Part shown: positions 1 to 6,376 of the stretch, one piece after another | Layout of the letters: every line of letters starts with the position of its first letter | Numbering within the stretch: position 1 is the first letter of the stretch | Source of the DNA: Chitinophaga pinensis | Lineage (GTDB): Bacteria; Bacteroidota; Bacteroidia; M30B66 | Assembly (NCBI GenBank): GCA_943330985.1 | Contig: CALQJV010000046.1 | Coordinates: forward strand, 1-7,622 | Direction of reading: 5' to 3' | Length of the DNA: 7,622 bases | Notes under the pieces: model-generated | What the model saw: only the letters and a program-made list of their open reading frames with translations | Told to the model about the DNA's origin: nothing | The model's database searches: none | Made by a program: the position numbers and the translations under genes

Positions 1-249
1 ATCTAGATTATTAAGAATCTTACAGGACAAGCCATATTTTACACTTGAACTACCTGCTAATATTACTAAGCTATCATTTTTAAATGATTTAATCCAATCA
101 TAGTTTTGAGCATCTCTCAAATAAAAACGTTCAAAATTAATCTCAGAGAATAAACATGATTTTAATTTATAAATTAAAAATTCAATTGATCCCCAAAAAA
201 ATAAAGGAAAGATCATGAAATAAAAAAAATTGATGCAAAATTTCCTCAT
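1..249 (-). CDS. Partial SGNH-hydrolase-like (DltD/AlgJ-type) membrane-anchored protein, N-terminal 83 codons
   Basis: The reading frame starts with ATG at 249 and stays open to the left edge, so only the N-terminus is present. Residues 4-27 are a hydrophobic stretch (FCINFFYFMIFPLFFW and on), which suits a signal anchor that leaves the rest of the protein outside the cytoplasmic membrane. Residues 62-75 read VILAGSSSVKYGLS: a beta-strand, then a G-S-S-x4-G-L-S block like block I of SGNH/GDSL esterases, where the first Ser after Gly would be the nucleophile. The gene begins only 9 bases after the MBOAT stop codon on the same strand, so the two are almost certainly one operon. MBOAT acyltransferases are typically paired with such SGNH-like partners (DltB/DltD, AlgI/AlgJ, PatA/PatB), which accept or transfer the acyl group outside the membrane. 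The catalytic Asp-His part lies beyond the window, so the assignment rests on block I, the anchor and context. No clear Shine-Dalgarno sequence is visible. Confidence 0.72.
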   Translation of the reverse strand, partial: MRKFCINFFYFMIFPLFFWGSIEFLIYKLKSCLFSEINFERFYLRDAQNYDWIKSFKNDSLVILAGSSSVKYGLSCKILNNLD

Positions 250-258
250 AAATGATCT

Positions 259-1722
259 TTAAAATTGAAAATAAACAAATTGTTGTTCCTTTCCTCCAAA
301 CCAAAAAATAACAAAGATTATAGCCCAATACATCAACCACCTTAAAGGTCTATTCCAATTTACACCTAACTTCATAATCGCATATTGTTGCTCTCTTCCA
401 ACCCATTCAATTATTATAAAGCCGAATAATAATATAGGAATAGCATAACCAATTTTATTATTAAACAAATCTATTGTTTGGATATAACTCCACTTATATT
501 TAATACCAGCTAACATGTCATGAATATAGTTGAATGCATGGCTTAAATCATTGGCTCTAAAAAATATCCAAGCAAATACAGTTAAGGAAAAAGTCAGCCC
601 AATAGATAAAAATTCTTTAAATGATGGTAGGATTTTACCTTTAGCAACTATATCAAGATTGCTTCTATTGGTGTTGAATATAATTGAGGGCATAATATAT
701 AAGGCATTAAGAAATCCCCAAACTATAAAAGTCCAATTGGCACCATGCCAAAAACCACTTACAAGAAAAATAATAAAGGTATTTCTTATCTTCATCCACA
801 TTCCACCTTTACTTCCGCCTAATGGAATATAGAGGTAATCTTTGAACCAGGAGGATAGAGAAATATGCCAACGTCTCCAAAATTCGGCAATATCTCTCGA
901 GAAATAAGGGAAAGCAAAATTTCTTAAAAGGTCTATTCCAAATAATCTTGCAGTACCAATTGCAATATCTGAGTAACCTGAAAAGTCACAATAAATTTGG
1001 AATGTAAAAAACAAAGCTCCTAAAATAAGTGTGATTCCTGAATAGGATTCCGAATTATTGAAAATGATATTTGCATATTCAGCACAATTATCAGCAATAA
1101 CAATTTTCTTAAATAACCCCCACAATATTTGTCTTAATCCATCAATTGCTTTTGAATAATCGAACTCTCTTTTTTTAAGAATTTGAGGCAAAAGATGCGT
1201 TGCTCTCTCAATAGGCCCAGCCACAAGTAATGGGAAAAAACTAACGAAAACAGAATAGTCAACAAAGTTTTTTTCTGGCTTAATTCTGTTTTTATAAAGG
1301 TCAATTACATAGGATAATCCATGAAAAGTATAAAAAGAAATGCCAACTGGCAGCACGATTTTTAAAGAACTTATATTAGACTTAAACCCGAGTAGTGATA
1401 ATCCATTAGCAAATGAATCAGCAAAAAAATTATAATATTTAAAAACACCAAGTAATCCTAAATTGATGCCTATGCTGAGCCAAAGCCAGAACAATTTATT
1501 TTTCCGACTAGTAGAATCATGTATTTTAATTCCGGTAAAATAATCTAAGAAAGTTGAGAAAATGAGTAAAAACATGAAACGCCAATCCCAACAAGCATAA
1601 AAAAAATAACTTGAGACGAGCAGTAAAATATTTTGAAGTCTAAAATTTCCTTTTGTCGCAAACCAATAAAGTATAAATACAATCGGTAAGAATATTGCAA
1701 AGTTTAATGAATTAAAAAGCAT
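259..1722 (-). CDS. MBOAT-family membrane O-acyltransferase (AlgI/DltB-like)
   Basis: This 487-residue polytopic membrane protein has the usual length for AlgI-type acyltransferases. The family moves an acyl group, often acetyl, across or within the cytoplasmic membrane for O-acylation of exported polysaccharides or cell-wall polymers. Hydrophobic segments run throughout. The conserved block RRWHISLSSWFKDYLYIPLG lies at about 283-302 (His286), followed by GFWHGANW at 323-330. His326 there corresponds to the invariant MBOAT histidine thought to be catalytic. FQIYCDFSGYSD (241-252) and FAWIFFRA (383-390) are further AlgI-like blocks. The start is ATG at 1722; no in-frame alternative is more convincing. 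It lies 64 bases downstream of cphB on the same strand, with no clear terminator or promoter between them, so read-through from cphB is possible. It is more AT-rich in codon use than cphA and cphB, which suggests a different history. The polymer it acylates cannot be told from the sequence. Confidence 0.93.
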   Translation of the reverse strand: MLFNSLNFAIFLPIVFILYWFATKGNFRLQNILLLVSSYFFYACWDWRFMFLLIFSTFLDYFTGIKIHDSTSRKNKLFWLWLSIGINLGLLGVFKYYNFFADSFANGLSLLGFKSNISSLKIVLPVGISFYTFHGLSYVIDLYKNRIKPEKNFVDYSVFVSFFPLLVAGPIERATHLLPQILKKREFDYSKAIDGLRQILWGLFKKIVIADNCAEYANIIFNNSESYSGITLILGALFFTFQIYCDFSGYSDIAIGTARLFGIDLLRNFAFPYFSRDIAEFWRRWHISLSSWFKDYLYIPLGGSKGGMWMKIRNTFIIFLVSGFWHGANWTFIVWGFLNALYIMPSIIFNTNRSNLDIVAKGKILPSFKEFLSIGLTFSLTVFAWIFFRANDLSHAFNYIHDMLAGIKYKWSYIQTIDLFNNKIGYAIPILLFGFIIIEWVGREQQYAIMKLGVNWNRPLRWLMYWAIIFVIFWFGGKEQQFVYFQF

Positions 1723-1786
1723 AAAACATTTAAGTTTTTAATTTTACAGGATTATACAATAGACTTTTTTTAGTCATCTCCACATT

Positions 1787-2650
1787 TTATTTTGCTTCCC
1801 GCATGTGCAGGAATTTTCGCTCCTTCAGAAAATACTGATTTCCTTTAGCAAGCACATGCACTACCAGGTGTTCTATCGAAACAGGCATCCCATCTTCGAT
1901 ATCGGCAATATTCGAATACTTAATTTCATGTCCATCGAAAATCAAGACGAGCCCCGAACCGATTGTTTCCAACTCGTTGCCGTTGCGTACCAAAACGCCG
2001 GTGTCTTCGCCCAAACCAATTCCAATACATGCCGGATTACTACAAACCACTTGTGCCAATCTTCCAAATCGACCGCGTTTAACAAAATGGGAATCGATGA
2101 TGACATCTTTCATAAATGCCAAACCGGTAGTGATTTTTACTTTCCCTTTCAACAATGCTTCATGACTTGCACCTTCGTAAATCATAGTGTTCGACATAGC
2201 CATGGCTCCTGCACTTGTTCCCGCAATGACAAAAGCTTCGTTCATATAGCGATCATGAAGAATTTCTAGAAATTTTGTTCCTCCATAAATCATGGTTAAA
2301 CGCATCTGATTTCCTCCTGTCATCATCACACCATCCGCTTTTAAAATGCGCTCTAAATACTCGGATTTTTGAGCATCCTCACGATTTTTAACATGAATGA
2401 CACCTACATTTGAACAGCCCAATCGGTTGAATGCATCTACGTAATTTTGCCCAACCTCCTCTGGAATCTCAGAGGCCGTAGTAATGACTTCTACGCGAGA
2501 TTCAACACCCTTCATCTCAGATAAAATGCGATTTAAAATTCCGTCTTCAAAAAAACTGAATTTGTTGATTTTTTCGAAATCCGATTCGTCGGCCGTTCCT
2601 TTATCGACATTACCGCCGATTGAAATTAAAATGCCTTTAGGGGCTATCAT
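1787..2650 (-). CDS. cphB: Cyanophycinase (peptidase family S51), intracellular exo-type
   Basis: This 287-residue enzyme hydrolyses cyanophycin (multi-L-arginyl-poly-L-aspartate) to beta-Asp-Arg dipeptides. The nucleophile elbow GTSAGAMAMS (144-153) holds the catalytic Ser146. TGGNQMRLT (111-119) supplies Gln115, DSHFVKRGRFGRL (186-198) supplies Asp186, His188, Arg192, Arg194 and Arg197, and GLGEDTG (212-218) supplies Glu215. From memory of the Synechocystis CphB structure, these match Ser132, Gln101, Asp172, His174, Arg178, Arg180, Arg183 and Glu201 with a constant offset of 14 residues. The one visible change is Ser187 where that enzyme has Gln173. There is no signal peptide, and the N-terminus enters directly at MIAPKGILISIGGN, so this is the cytoplasmic type rather than the secreted CphE type. 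It is divergent from cphA across 189 bases, with a good -7 element at 2676-2683. The dipeptides would need an isoaspartyl dipeptidase encoded elsewhere. Confidence 0.96.
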   Translation of the reverse strand: MIAPKGILISIGGNVDKGTADESDFEKINKFSFFEDGILNRILSEMKGVESRVEVITTASEIPEEVGQNYVDAFNRLGCSNVGVIHVKNREDAQKSEYLERILKADGVMMTGGNQMRLTMIYGGTKFLEILHDRYMNEAFVIAGTSAGAMAMSNTMIYEGASHEALLKGKVKITTGLAFMKDVIIDSHFVKRGRFGRLAQVVCSNPACIGIGLGEDTGVLVRNGNELETIGSGLVLIFDGHEIKYSNIADIEDGMPVSIEHLVVHVLAKGNQYFLKERKFLHMREAK

Positions 2651-2675
2651 GCGCTTTGTATTGATTAATAAACAT

Positions 2676-2683
2676 CAAAAGTA
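2676..2683 (-). promoter_or_regulatory. Predicted cphB promoter, -7 element
   Basis: On the minus strand the octamer TACTTTTG matches the Bacteroidota -7 consensus TAnnTTTG exactly and ends 25 bases before the cphB ATG, so the leader would be about 20 bases. No clean TTTG lies at the usual spacing upstream; the nearest matches are imperfect (TTAG at 2701-2704) or too far (TTG at 2712-2714). A weak -33 element is common where an activator helps. The same octamer forms the -7 element of the toxin-antitoxin promoter at 6280-6287. Confidence 0.5.
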
Positions 2684-2691
2684 ATAATTCG

Positions 2692-2706
2692 AGTTGCGCG
2701 CTAACT
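2692..2706. promoter_or_regulatory. Small dyad in the cphA-cphB control region, possible operator
   Basis: The sequence AGTTGCGCGCTAACT has inverted arms AGTT and AACT around a GC-only core, which stands out in an AT-rich intergenic region. It overlaps the expected -33 region of the cphB promoter, a position where a bound regulator could act on cphB and perhaps on cphA. The arms are only 4 bases long, so chance is a real possibility. I do not recognise it as the site of any named regulator. Confidence 0.2.
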
Positions 2707-2732
2707 AAAACCAATTATGGGATATCAACATC

Positions 2733-2743
2733 ATTTTGCACAT
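2733..2743 (+). repeat. 11-base direct repeat, copy 1, upstream of cphA
   Basis: ATTTTGCACAT occurs here and again, identically and in the same orientation, at 2814-2824, 81 bases later. Both copies lie in the region between cphB and cphA. This copy is also the centre of a loose dyad, AACAT (2727-2731) and ATGTT (2742-2746). A regulator site, or two alternative promoter -7-like elements, would explain the repeat. Chance is not excluded. Confidence 0.35.
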
Positions 2744-2788
2744 GTTTAAAGAGGATGAAAAACTCTCTAAAGAAAAATTTTTACGCAC

Positions 2789-2819
2789 TTGCTCATAAAT
2801 CAATTAAAAACCTATTTTG
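2789..2819 (+). promoter_or_regulatory. Candidate cphA promoter
   Basis: TTG at 2789-2791 and TATTTTG at 2813-2819 are separated by 21 bases, which is the spacing of Bacteroidota -33 and -7 elements. The -7 element is one T short of TAnnTTTG. If it is used, transcription would begin near 2824-2826, giving a leader of about 15 bases before the ATG at 2840. The element overlaps the second copy of the direct repeat. Confidence 0.3.
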
Positions 2820-2824
2820 CACAT
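2814..2824 (+). repeat. 11-base direct repeat, copy 2, just before the cphA start
   Basis: This is an identical copy of ATTTTGCACAT at 2733-2743. It ends 15 bases before the cphA ATG and overlaps the candidate -7 element, so a protein bound here would be placed to block or guide initiation at cphA. Confidence 0.35.
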
Positions 2825-2839
2825 CATTCAACGAGCTTT

Positions 2840-5494
2840 ATGAAAATAATTGAAATTCGGGCCATGCGTGGTCCAAACTATTGGTCCATTCGTCGCCATA
2901 AATTAATTGTTATGAAGCTCGATTTAGAAGAGCTTGAACAAAGACCAACCGATAAAATTGAGGGTTTTGCAGATCGATTGGAATCGATGTTTCCATCTAT
3001 GCATGCTCATCGTTGTTCCGAATTGGAAGCGGGAGGTTTCTTTTACCGTGTTCGTCGCGGGACTTGGATGGGCCATGTTATTGAACACATAGCACTCGAA
3101 ATTCAATCCTTAGCTGGAATGGAAGTGGGTTTTGGTAGAACGCGTAGTACCTCCGAAGAAGGAATTTACAATGTGGTGTTTGCTTACACGGAAGAGAAAG
3201 TGGGGATTTTTGCTGCTAAATCGGCTGTGAATATTGCAAACGCCTTAATTAATTCGGATGAATACGATCTACAAGCTGATATTCAAGCAATGCGCGAAAT
3301 TCGAGAAGAAAATCGACTTGGTCCATCAACCGGTTCCATTGTAGAAGAAGCCGCTGCTCGCGGTATTCCATGGATTCGAATGAATCGACGTTCGCTTGTA
3401 AATTTAGGATACGGTGTAAATCAAAAACGCATTCAAGCAACCATTAGTTCGCTTACAAGCAGCATTGCTGTTGATATTGCATGCGATAAAGAAGAAACTA
3501 AAAACCTACTCGATGGTGCAGGAGTTCCTGTTCCCAAAGGGTTTATTGTGTATGATGAAGAAGATTTAGAAGATGCCATTCGAAAAGTGGGTTATCCAAT
3601 CGTATTGAAACCGGTTAATGGTAATCATGGAAGAGGCGCCTCAATCAATGTTACCAACTGGGCTGATGCATTAGAAGCCCTTGAAATAGCTAAAAAAGTT
3701 TCGCGCGGAGTTATATGCGAACGCTTTATTACCGGATTCGATTTTCGCTTATTGGTGATAAATTACAAATTGGTTGCAGCAGCCAAACGTACACCAGCCG
3801 CAGTTATTGGAGATGGGAAAAGTACTATCCAAGAACTCATAGACATCGTCAATAGTGATCCACGACGTGGGTACGGACATGAAAAAGTGCTGACTGCAAT
3901 TAAGGTCGATGAAACCACGTTGGGCATTTTAGAAGAAAAGAATTTAACACTCGATTCGATTATTGCACATGGCGAAACGGTTTATTTAAAATCGACAGCC
4001 AATTTGAGCACAGGCGGAACAGCCACCGACATTACTGATTTGGTGCATCCGTATAATATTTCGATGGCCGAACGCATTGCGAAAATTGTTGGATTGGACA
4101 TTTGTGGTATCGACATCATGGCGCCCGACCTAACAAGTCCGATTAACGAAAACGGAGGTGCAATTTTGGAAGTGAATGCGGCACCTGGTTTTAGAATGCA
4201 TATTGCGCCCACCGAAGGTCTTCCCCGCAATGTTGCAGAACCGGTTATTGATATGCTTTTTCCTCCCGGAACATCTGCCCGAATTCCCATTATTGCTGTT
4301 ACAGGAACTAACGGAAAAACAACAACAACACGCTTACTTGCGCACATTGTAAAGACAATGGGCTACAAAGTAGGATTTACTACAACCGATGGAATTTACA
4401 TTCGGAATCGTATGTTGCAAAGTGGCGATTGTACAGGTCCATTGAGTGCAGAATTTGTATTGAAAGATCCAACTGTCGATTTTGCAGTATTGGAAACGGC
4501 TCGAGGTGGAATTTTACGTGCCGGTTTGGGTTTTCATACCTGCGATATGGCCATTGTAACCAACCTCGCCGCCGATCATTTGGGTTTGAAAGACATCAAT
4601 ACACTTGAAGACATGGCGCGTGTAAAAGGCGTTGTTCCTGCGAGTGTTCGTCCTGGTGGATATGCCATTTTAAATGCCGACGATGATCATGTTTTTGGAA
4701 TGAGAAGTGAGATTCAATGCAAACTGGCTTTGTTTAGTTTGGATCCGAACAATCCTCGCATTATAAAACATTGCAATTCGGGTGGTTATGCAGCCATTGT
4801 TGAAGATGGTTATGTTACGATTTGCAAAGGAAATTGGAAAATTCGTGTCGATAAAGTCATCAATATTCCCCTAACGTTTTCTGGGAAAGCAGTTTTCAAT
4901 ATTTACAACATACTCCCTGCTGTTCTTGCCGGATTTATTCAAGGATTCAAAATTGAGGATATGCGTTTGGCCTTGGAAACCTTCATTCCATCGCCGACAC
5001 AAACTCCTGGGCGAATGAATATGTTCCAGTTTAAGAATTACCAAGTAATGGTCGATTATGCGCATAATACCGCAGGATTTATGGCCATTTCGCGTTTCTT
5101 GGAAAAGGTGGAAGCCAAACCTAAAGTGGGAATTATTGCAGGAGTAGGCGATAGACGCGATGAGGATATTGTAGACTTAGGAAAAGTTGCCGCTCAGATG
5201 TTCGACCAGATTATTATCCGTCAGGACAAAAATTTACGAGGACGATCGGAGGACGAAATCATTAATTTGATGTTGGAAGGAATTAAAACGATTGATTCGA
5301 CCAAGCAAGTGAAAGTGATTCCCACCGAAAAGGAAGCTATTGACTATGCTTTGAAGAATGCTAAAAAAGGATCATTCATTGTTATTTGCAGCGATGTTGT
5401 TCCGAATGCACTCGAGCAAGTAATGAAATTCAAAGAAGAAGAAGACAGCTTTCAACTTCAGCCGGGCGATATTCAAGCCACAAGCGGTGAATAA
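2840..5494 (+). CDS. cphA: Cyanophycin synthetase, CphA1 type
   Basis: This 884-residue enzyme adds Asp to the chain end and then Arg to the Asp side chain, using one ATP for each step. An N domain (about 1-160) contains HVIEH (79-83), the HxxEH form of a zinc peptidase site reported to cut cyanophycin into primers in other CphA1 enzymes. An ATP-grasp module (about 162-475) has the glycine-rich loop KPVNGNHGRG (257-266), STANLSTGGTA (385-395) and EVNAAPGFRMH (444-454), and adds Asp. A Mur-ligase-like module (about 481-884) has the P-loop GTNGKTTTT (489-497), NLAADHLG (575-582), PGRMN (723-727) and DYAHN (739-743), and adds Arg. All three modules look intact. An in-frame TTG at 2789 would add 17 residues, but family members begin at the equivalent of MKIIEIRAMRGPNYWSIRRH, so ATG at 2840 is chosen. 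No Shine-Dalgarno sequence is clear. The length fits the family (about 870-900). It is divergent from cphB and followed by a strong terminator. Confidence 0.97.
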   Translation: MKIIEIRAMRGPNYWSIRRHKLIVMKLDLEELEQRPTDKIEGFADRLESMFPSMHAHRCSELEAGGFFYRVRRGTWMGHVIEHIALEIQSLAGMEVGFGRTRSTSEEGIYNVVFAYTEEKVGIFAAKSAVNIANALINSDEYDLQADIQAMREIREENRLGPSTGSIVEEAAARGIPWIRMNRRSLVNLGYGVNQKRIQATISSLTSSIAVDIACDKEETKNLLDGAGVPVPKGFIVYDEEDLEDAIRKVGYPIVLKPVNGNHGRGASINVTNWADALEALEIAKKVSRGVICERFITGFDFRLLVINYKLVAAAKRTPAAVIGDGKSTIQELIDIVNSDPRRGYGHEKVLTAIKVDETTLGILEEKNLTLDSIIAHGETVYLKSTANLSTGGTATDITDLVHPYNISMAERIAKIVGLDICGIDIMAPDLTSPINENGGAILEVNAAPGFRMHIAPTEGLPRNVAEPVIDMLFPPGTSARIPIIAVTGTNGKTTTTRLLAHIVKTMGYKVGFTTTDGIYIRNRMLQSGDCTGPLSAEFVLKDPTVDFAVLETARGGILRAGLGFHTCDMAIVTNLAADHLGLKDINTLEDMARVKGVVPASVRPGGYAILNADDDHVFGMRSEIQCKLALFSLDPNNPRIIKHCNSGGYAAIVEDGYVTICKGNWKIRVDKVINIPLTFSGKAVFNIYNILPAVLAGFIQGFKIEDMRLALETFIPSPTQTPGRMNMFQFKNYQVMVDYAHNTAGFMAISRFLEKVEAKPKVGIIAGVGDRRDEDIVDLGKVAAQMFDQIIIRQDKNLRGRSEDEIINLMLEGIKTIDSTKQVKVIPTEKEAIDYALKNAKKGSFIVICSDVVPNALEQVMKFKEEEDSFQLQPGDIQATSGE

Positions 5495-5504
5495 GATATA
5501 AACT

Positions 5505-5544
5505 AACGGAGTGTTCTAATTCATTGAATGCTCCGTTCGTTTTT
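5505..5544 (+). terminator. Intrinsic terminator of cphA
   Basis: Arms AACGGAGTGTTC (5505-5516) and GAATGCTCCGTT (5526-5537) form a 12-pair stem with two G-U pairs around a 9-base loop. A run of five T follows at 5540-5544. It starts 11 bases after the cphA stop codon. The minus-strand flank is only weakly T-rich, so it should act mainly on cphA rather than on the converging toxin-antitoxin transcript. Confidence 0.88.
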
Positions 5545-5635
5545 AATCAATATATGTCTCTTTTAAAATGGCTTTTACTTTAATCGATTCTATAATTTTT
5601 AATGATTCGCTGAAAAAGGAAGTTTCTAATTGAAC

Positions 5636-5941
5636 TTAGATGTCAACAGTTAAACGTAAATGCATACCAAATCCTTCTCTAAATATTCTCATTAAAGTAG
5701 AAAGTCGTATGTCACTTGCATTGTTTTCAATTCGAGAAATATATGTTTTTGTGGTTCCACATTTTTCTGCCAATTGCCCTTGAGTCATTCCTTGTTCTTT
5801 TCGAAGTTCCAGCATCAATGCACCTAATTTGAATGTTTCAAATCCTTCTTCGTATTGATCTCTAGTTTCTGTGCCTTTTTTTCCATATTGTGCATCCAAA
5901 TGGTCTGCAAATGAGGTTAGATTATTATTTCCCTTTTTCAT
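5636..5941 (-). CDS. HigA-like XRE-family antitoxin
   Basis: This 101-residue protein has a Cro/CI-type helix-turn-helix at about residues 40-92. LRKEQGMTQGQLAEKCGTTK (46-65) covers helices 1 and 2 and the turn, and TYISRIENN (66-74) is the recognition helix with the family's typical S-R-I-E-N end. The N-terminal 35 residues are polar and charged (FADHLDAQYGKKG), as in antitoxins that wrap the toxin. The ATG at 5941 lies inside the end of the toxin gene, an overlap of 17 bases, so the two are translationally coupled. The toxin-first order is the hallmark of HigBA-type modules and differs from most RelBE pairs. The antitoxin is expected to neutralise the toxin and to repress the shared promoter at 6280-6312. 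No terminator is visible after it; its transcript would converge on that of cphA. Confidence 0.9.
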   Translation of the reverse strand: MKKGNNNLTSFADHLDAQYGKKGTETRDQYEEGFETFKLGALMLELRKEQGMTQGQLAEKCGTTKTYISRIENNASDIRLSTLMRIFREGFGMHLRLTVDI

Positions 5942-6275
5942 CGAAGTATTGCTTTTTAAGTTTTTTAGCTAATTCAATTTCCTTTTTTGGTGTTTTTTGA
6001 GTTTTCTTTTGAAATCCATTTATTAATATAACTAGTTGCCCTTTGTCAAAGAAGCTGAAAGCTCTATAAATATCAGAACCTACCTCCACTCTGATTTCAT
6101 AAATCCCTGTCGTACCAGTTAAATGTTCAAAATACTTTTTAGGAACACGTTCGATCGAAGAAATCAATTGTAAGGTCCAGTTGAACTTTTTCTTTACCTC
6201 TGGTTTGAGATTTTCAAAGAATTCAAGATAATAGTTTTTGAAGTAAAATATGCTTCTAATAGGATTATCAATCAC
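5925..6275 (-). CDS. HigB-like toxin, RelE/ParE superfamily (phage-derived Gp49-like)
   Basis: This 116-residue basic protein matches the Gp49/HigB pattern. A helical N-terminal half includes YYLEFFENLKPEVKKKFNWT (15-34). Next come the strand block GIYEIRVE (57-64), Arg71 in DIYRAFSFF, and LVILINGFQKKTQKTPKKEI (81-100), the family's F-x-K-K-T-x-K-T-P signature. Toxins of this family are ribosome-dependent mRNA interferases that slow translation; that is inferred from the family. The only usable start in the N-terminal region is GTG at 6275, as no in-frame ATG exists near it. An ATG two bases upstream in another frame stops at once (ATG TGA). The promoter lies 4 bases upstream, so the transcript is probably leaderless. 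The protein appears full length. Confidence 0.9.
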   Translation of the reverse strand: MIDNPIRSIFYFKNYYLEFFENLKPEVKKKFNWTLQLISSIERVPKKYFEHLTGTTGIYEIRVEVGSDIYRAFSFFDKGQLVILINGFQKKTQKTPKKEIELAKKLKKQYFDEKGK

Positions 6276-6279
6276 ATGA

Positions 6280-6312
6280 CAAAAGTACGCTAATCAGGTA
6301 ACATATTGCAAA
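6280..6312 (-). promoter_or_regulatory. Predicted toxin-antitoxin promoter (Bacteroidota type)
   Basis: Read on the minus strand, TTTG (6312-6309), a 21-base spacer and TACTTTTG (6287-6280) match both elements of the Bacteroidota housekeeping promoter exactly. The -7 element ends 4 bases before the GTG start of the toxin, which puts transcription initiation at or within a base or two of that codon. No obvious palindromic HigA operator overlaps it. Confidence 0.65.
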
Positions 6313-6343
6313 TTTCTATGAAAGATTTATACAGAGAGTTTTA

Positions 6344-6376
6344 AAAATCTGATTTTGATTTCCTCCTTTAATCAAA
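6344..6376. other. AT-rich inverted repeats in the gap between the methyltransferase and toxin genes
   Basis: Two small inverted repeats lie in the 217-base gap 6276-6492. AAAATC-T-GATTTT is at 6344-6356, and TTTGATT (6354-6360) pairs with AATCAAA (6370-6376) around a 9-base loop. On the minus strand the second could be a weak hairpin downstream of the methyltransferase gene, with a short T-run further on (ATTTTT). The stems are AT-only or nearly so, so a terminator role is doubtful. The rest of the gap holds the toxin promoter and nothing else I recognise. Confidence 0.2.

Noticed and set aside
530..832. Plus-strand frame of 100 codons opposite the MBOAT gene
   Set aside because: It has no recognisable motif and lies wholly within the antisense of a well-supported membrane protein gene.
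1762..1775. GACT-TTTTTT-AGTC inverted repeat between cphB and the MBOAT gene, as a possible terminator
   Set aside because: The stem is only 4 pairs and no T-run follows on the minus strand, so it would not stop transcription reliably.
1805..2269. Plus-strand frame of 154 codons opposite cphB
   Set aside because: It is an antisense shadow of cphB, whose catalytic residues all fall in the minus-strand frame; its Cys/His-rich translation has no coherent fold pattern.
3982..4347. Minus-strand frame of 121 codons opposite cphA
   Set aside because: It lies antisense to the ATP-grasp/Mur-ligase junction of cphA and its translation shows no family features.
6361..6368. Strong Shine-Dalgarno-like AAAGGAGG run on the minus strand between the methyltransferase and toxin genes
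   Set aside because: No start codon follows within a useful distance; the next ATG opens only a four-codon frame. It is probably chance.
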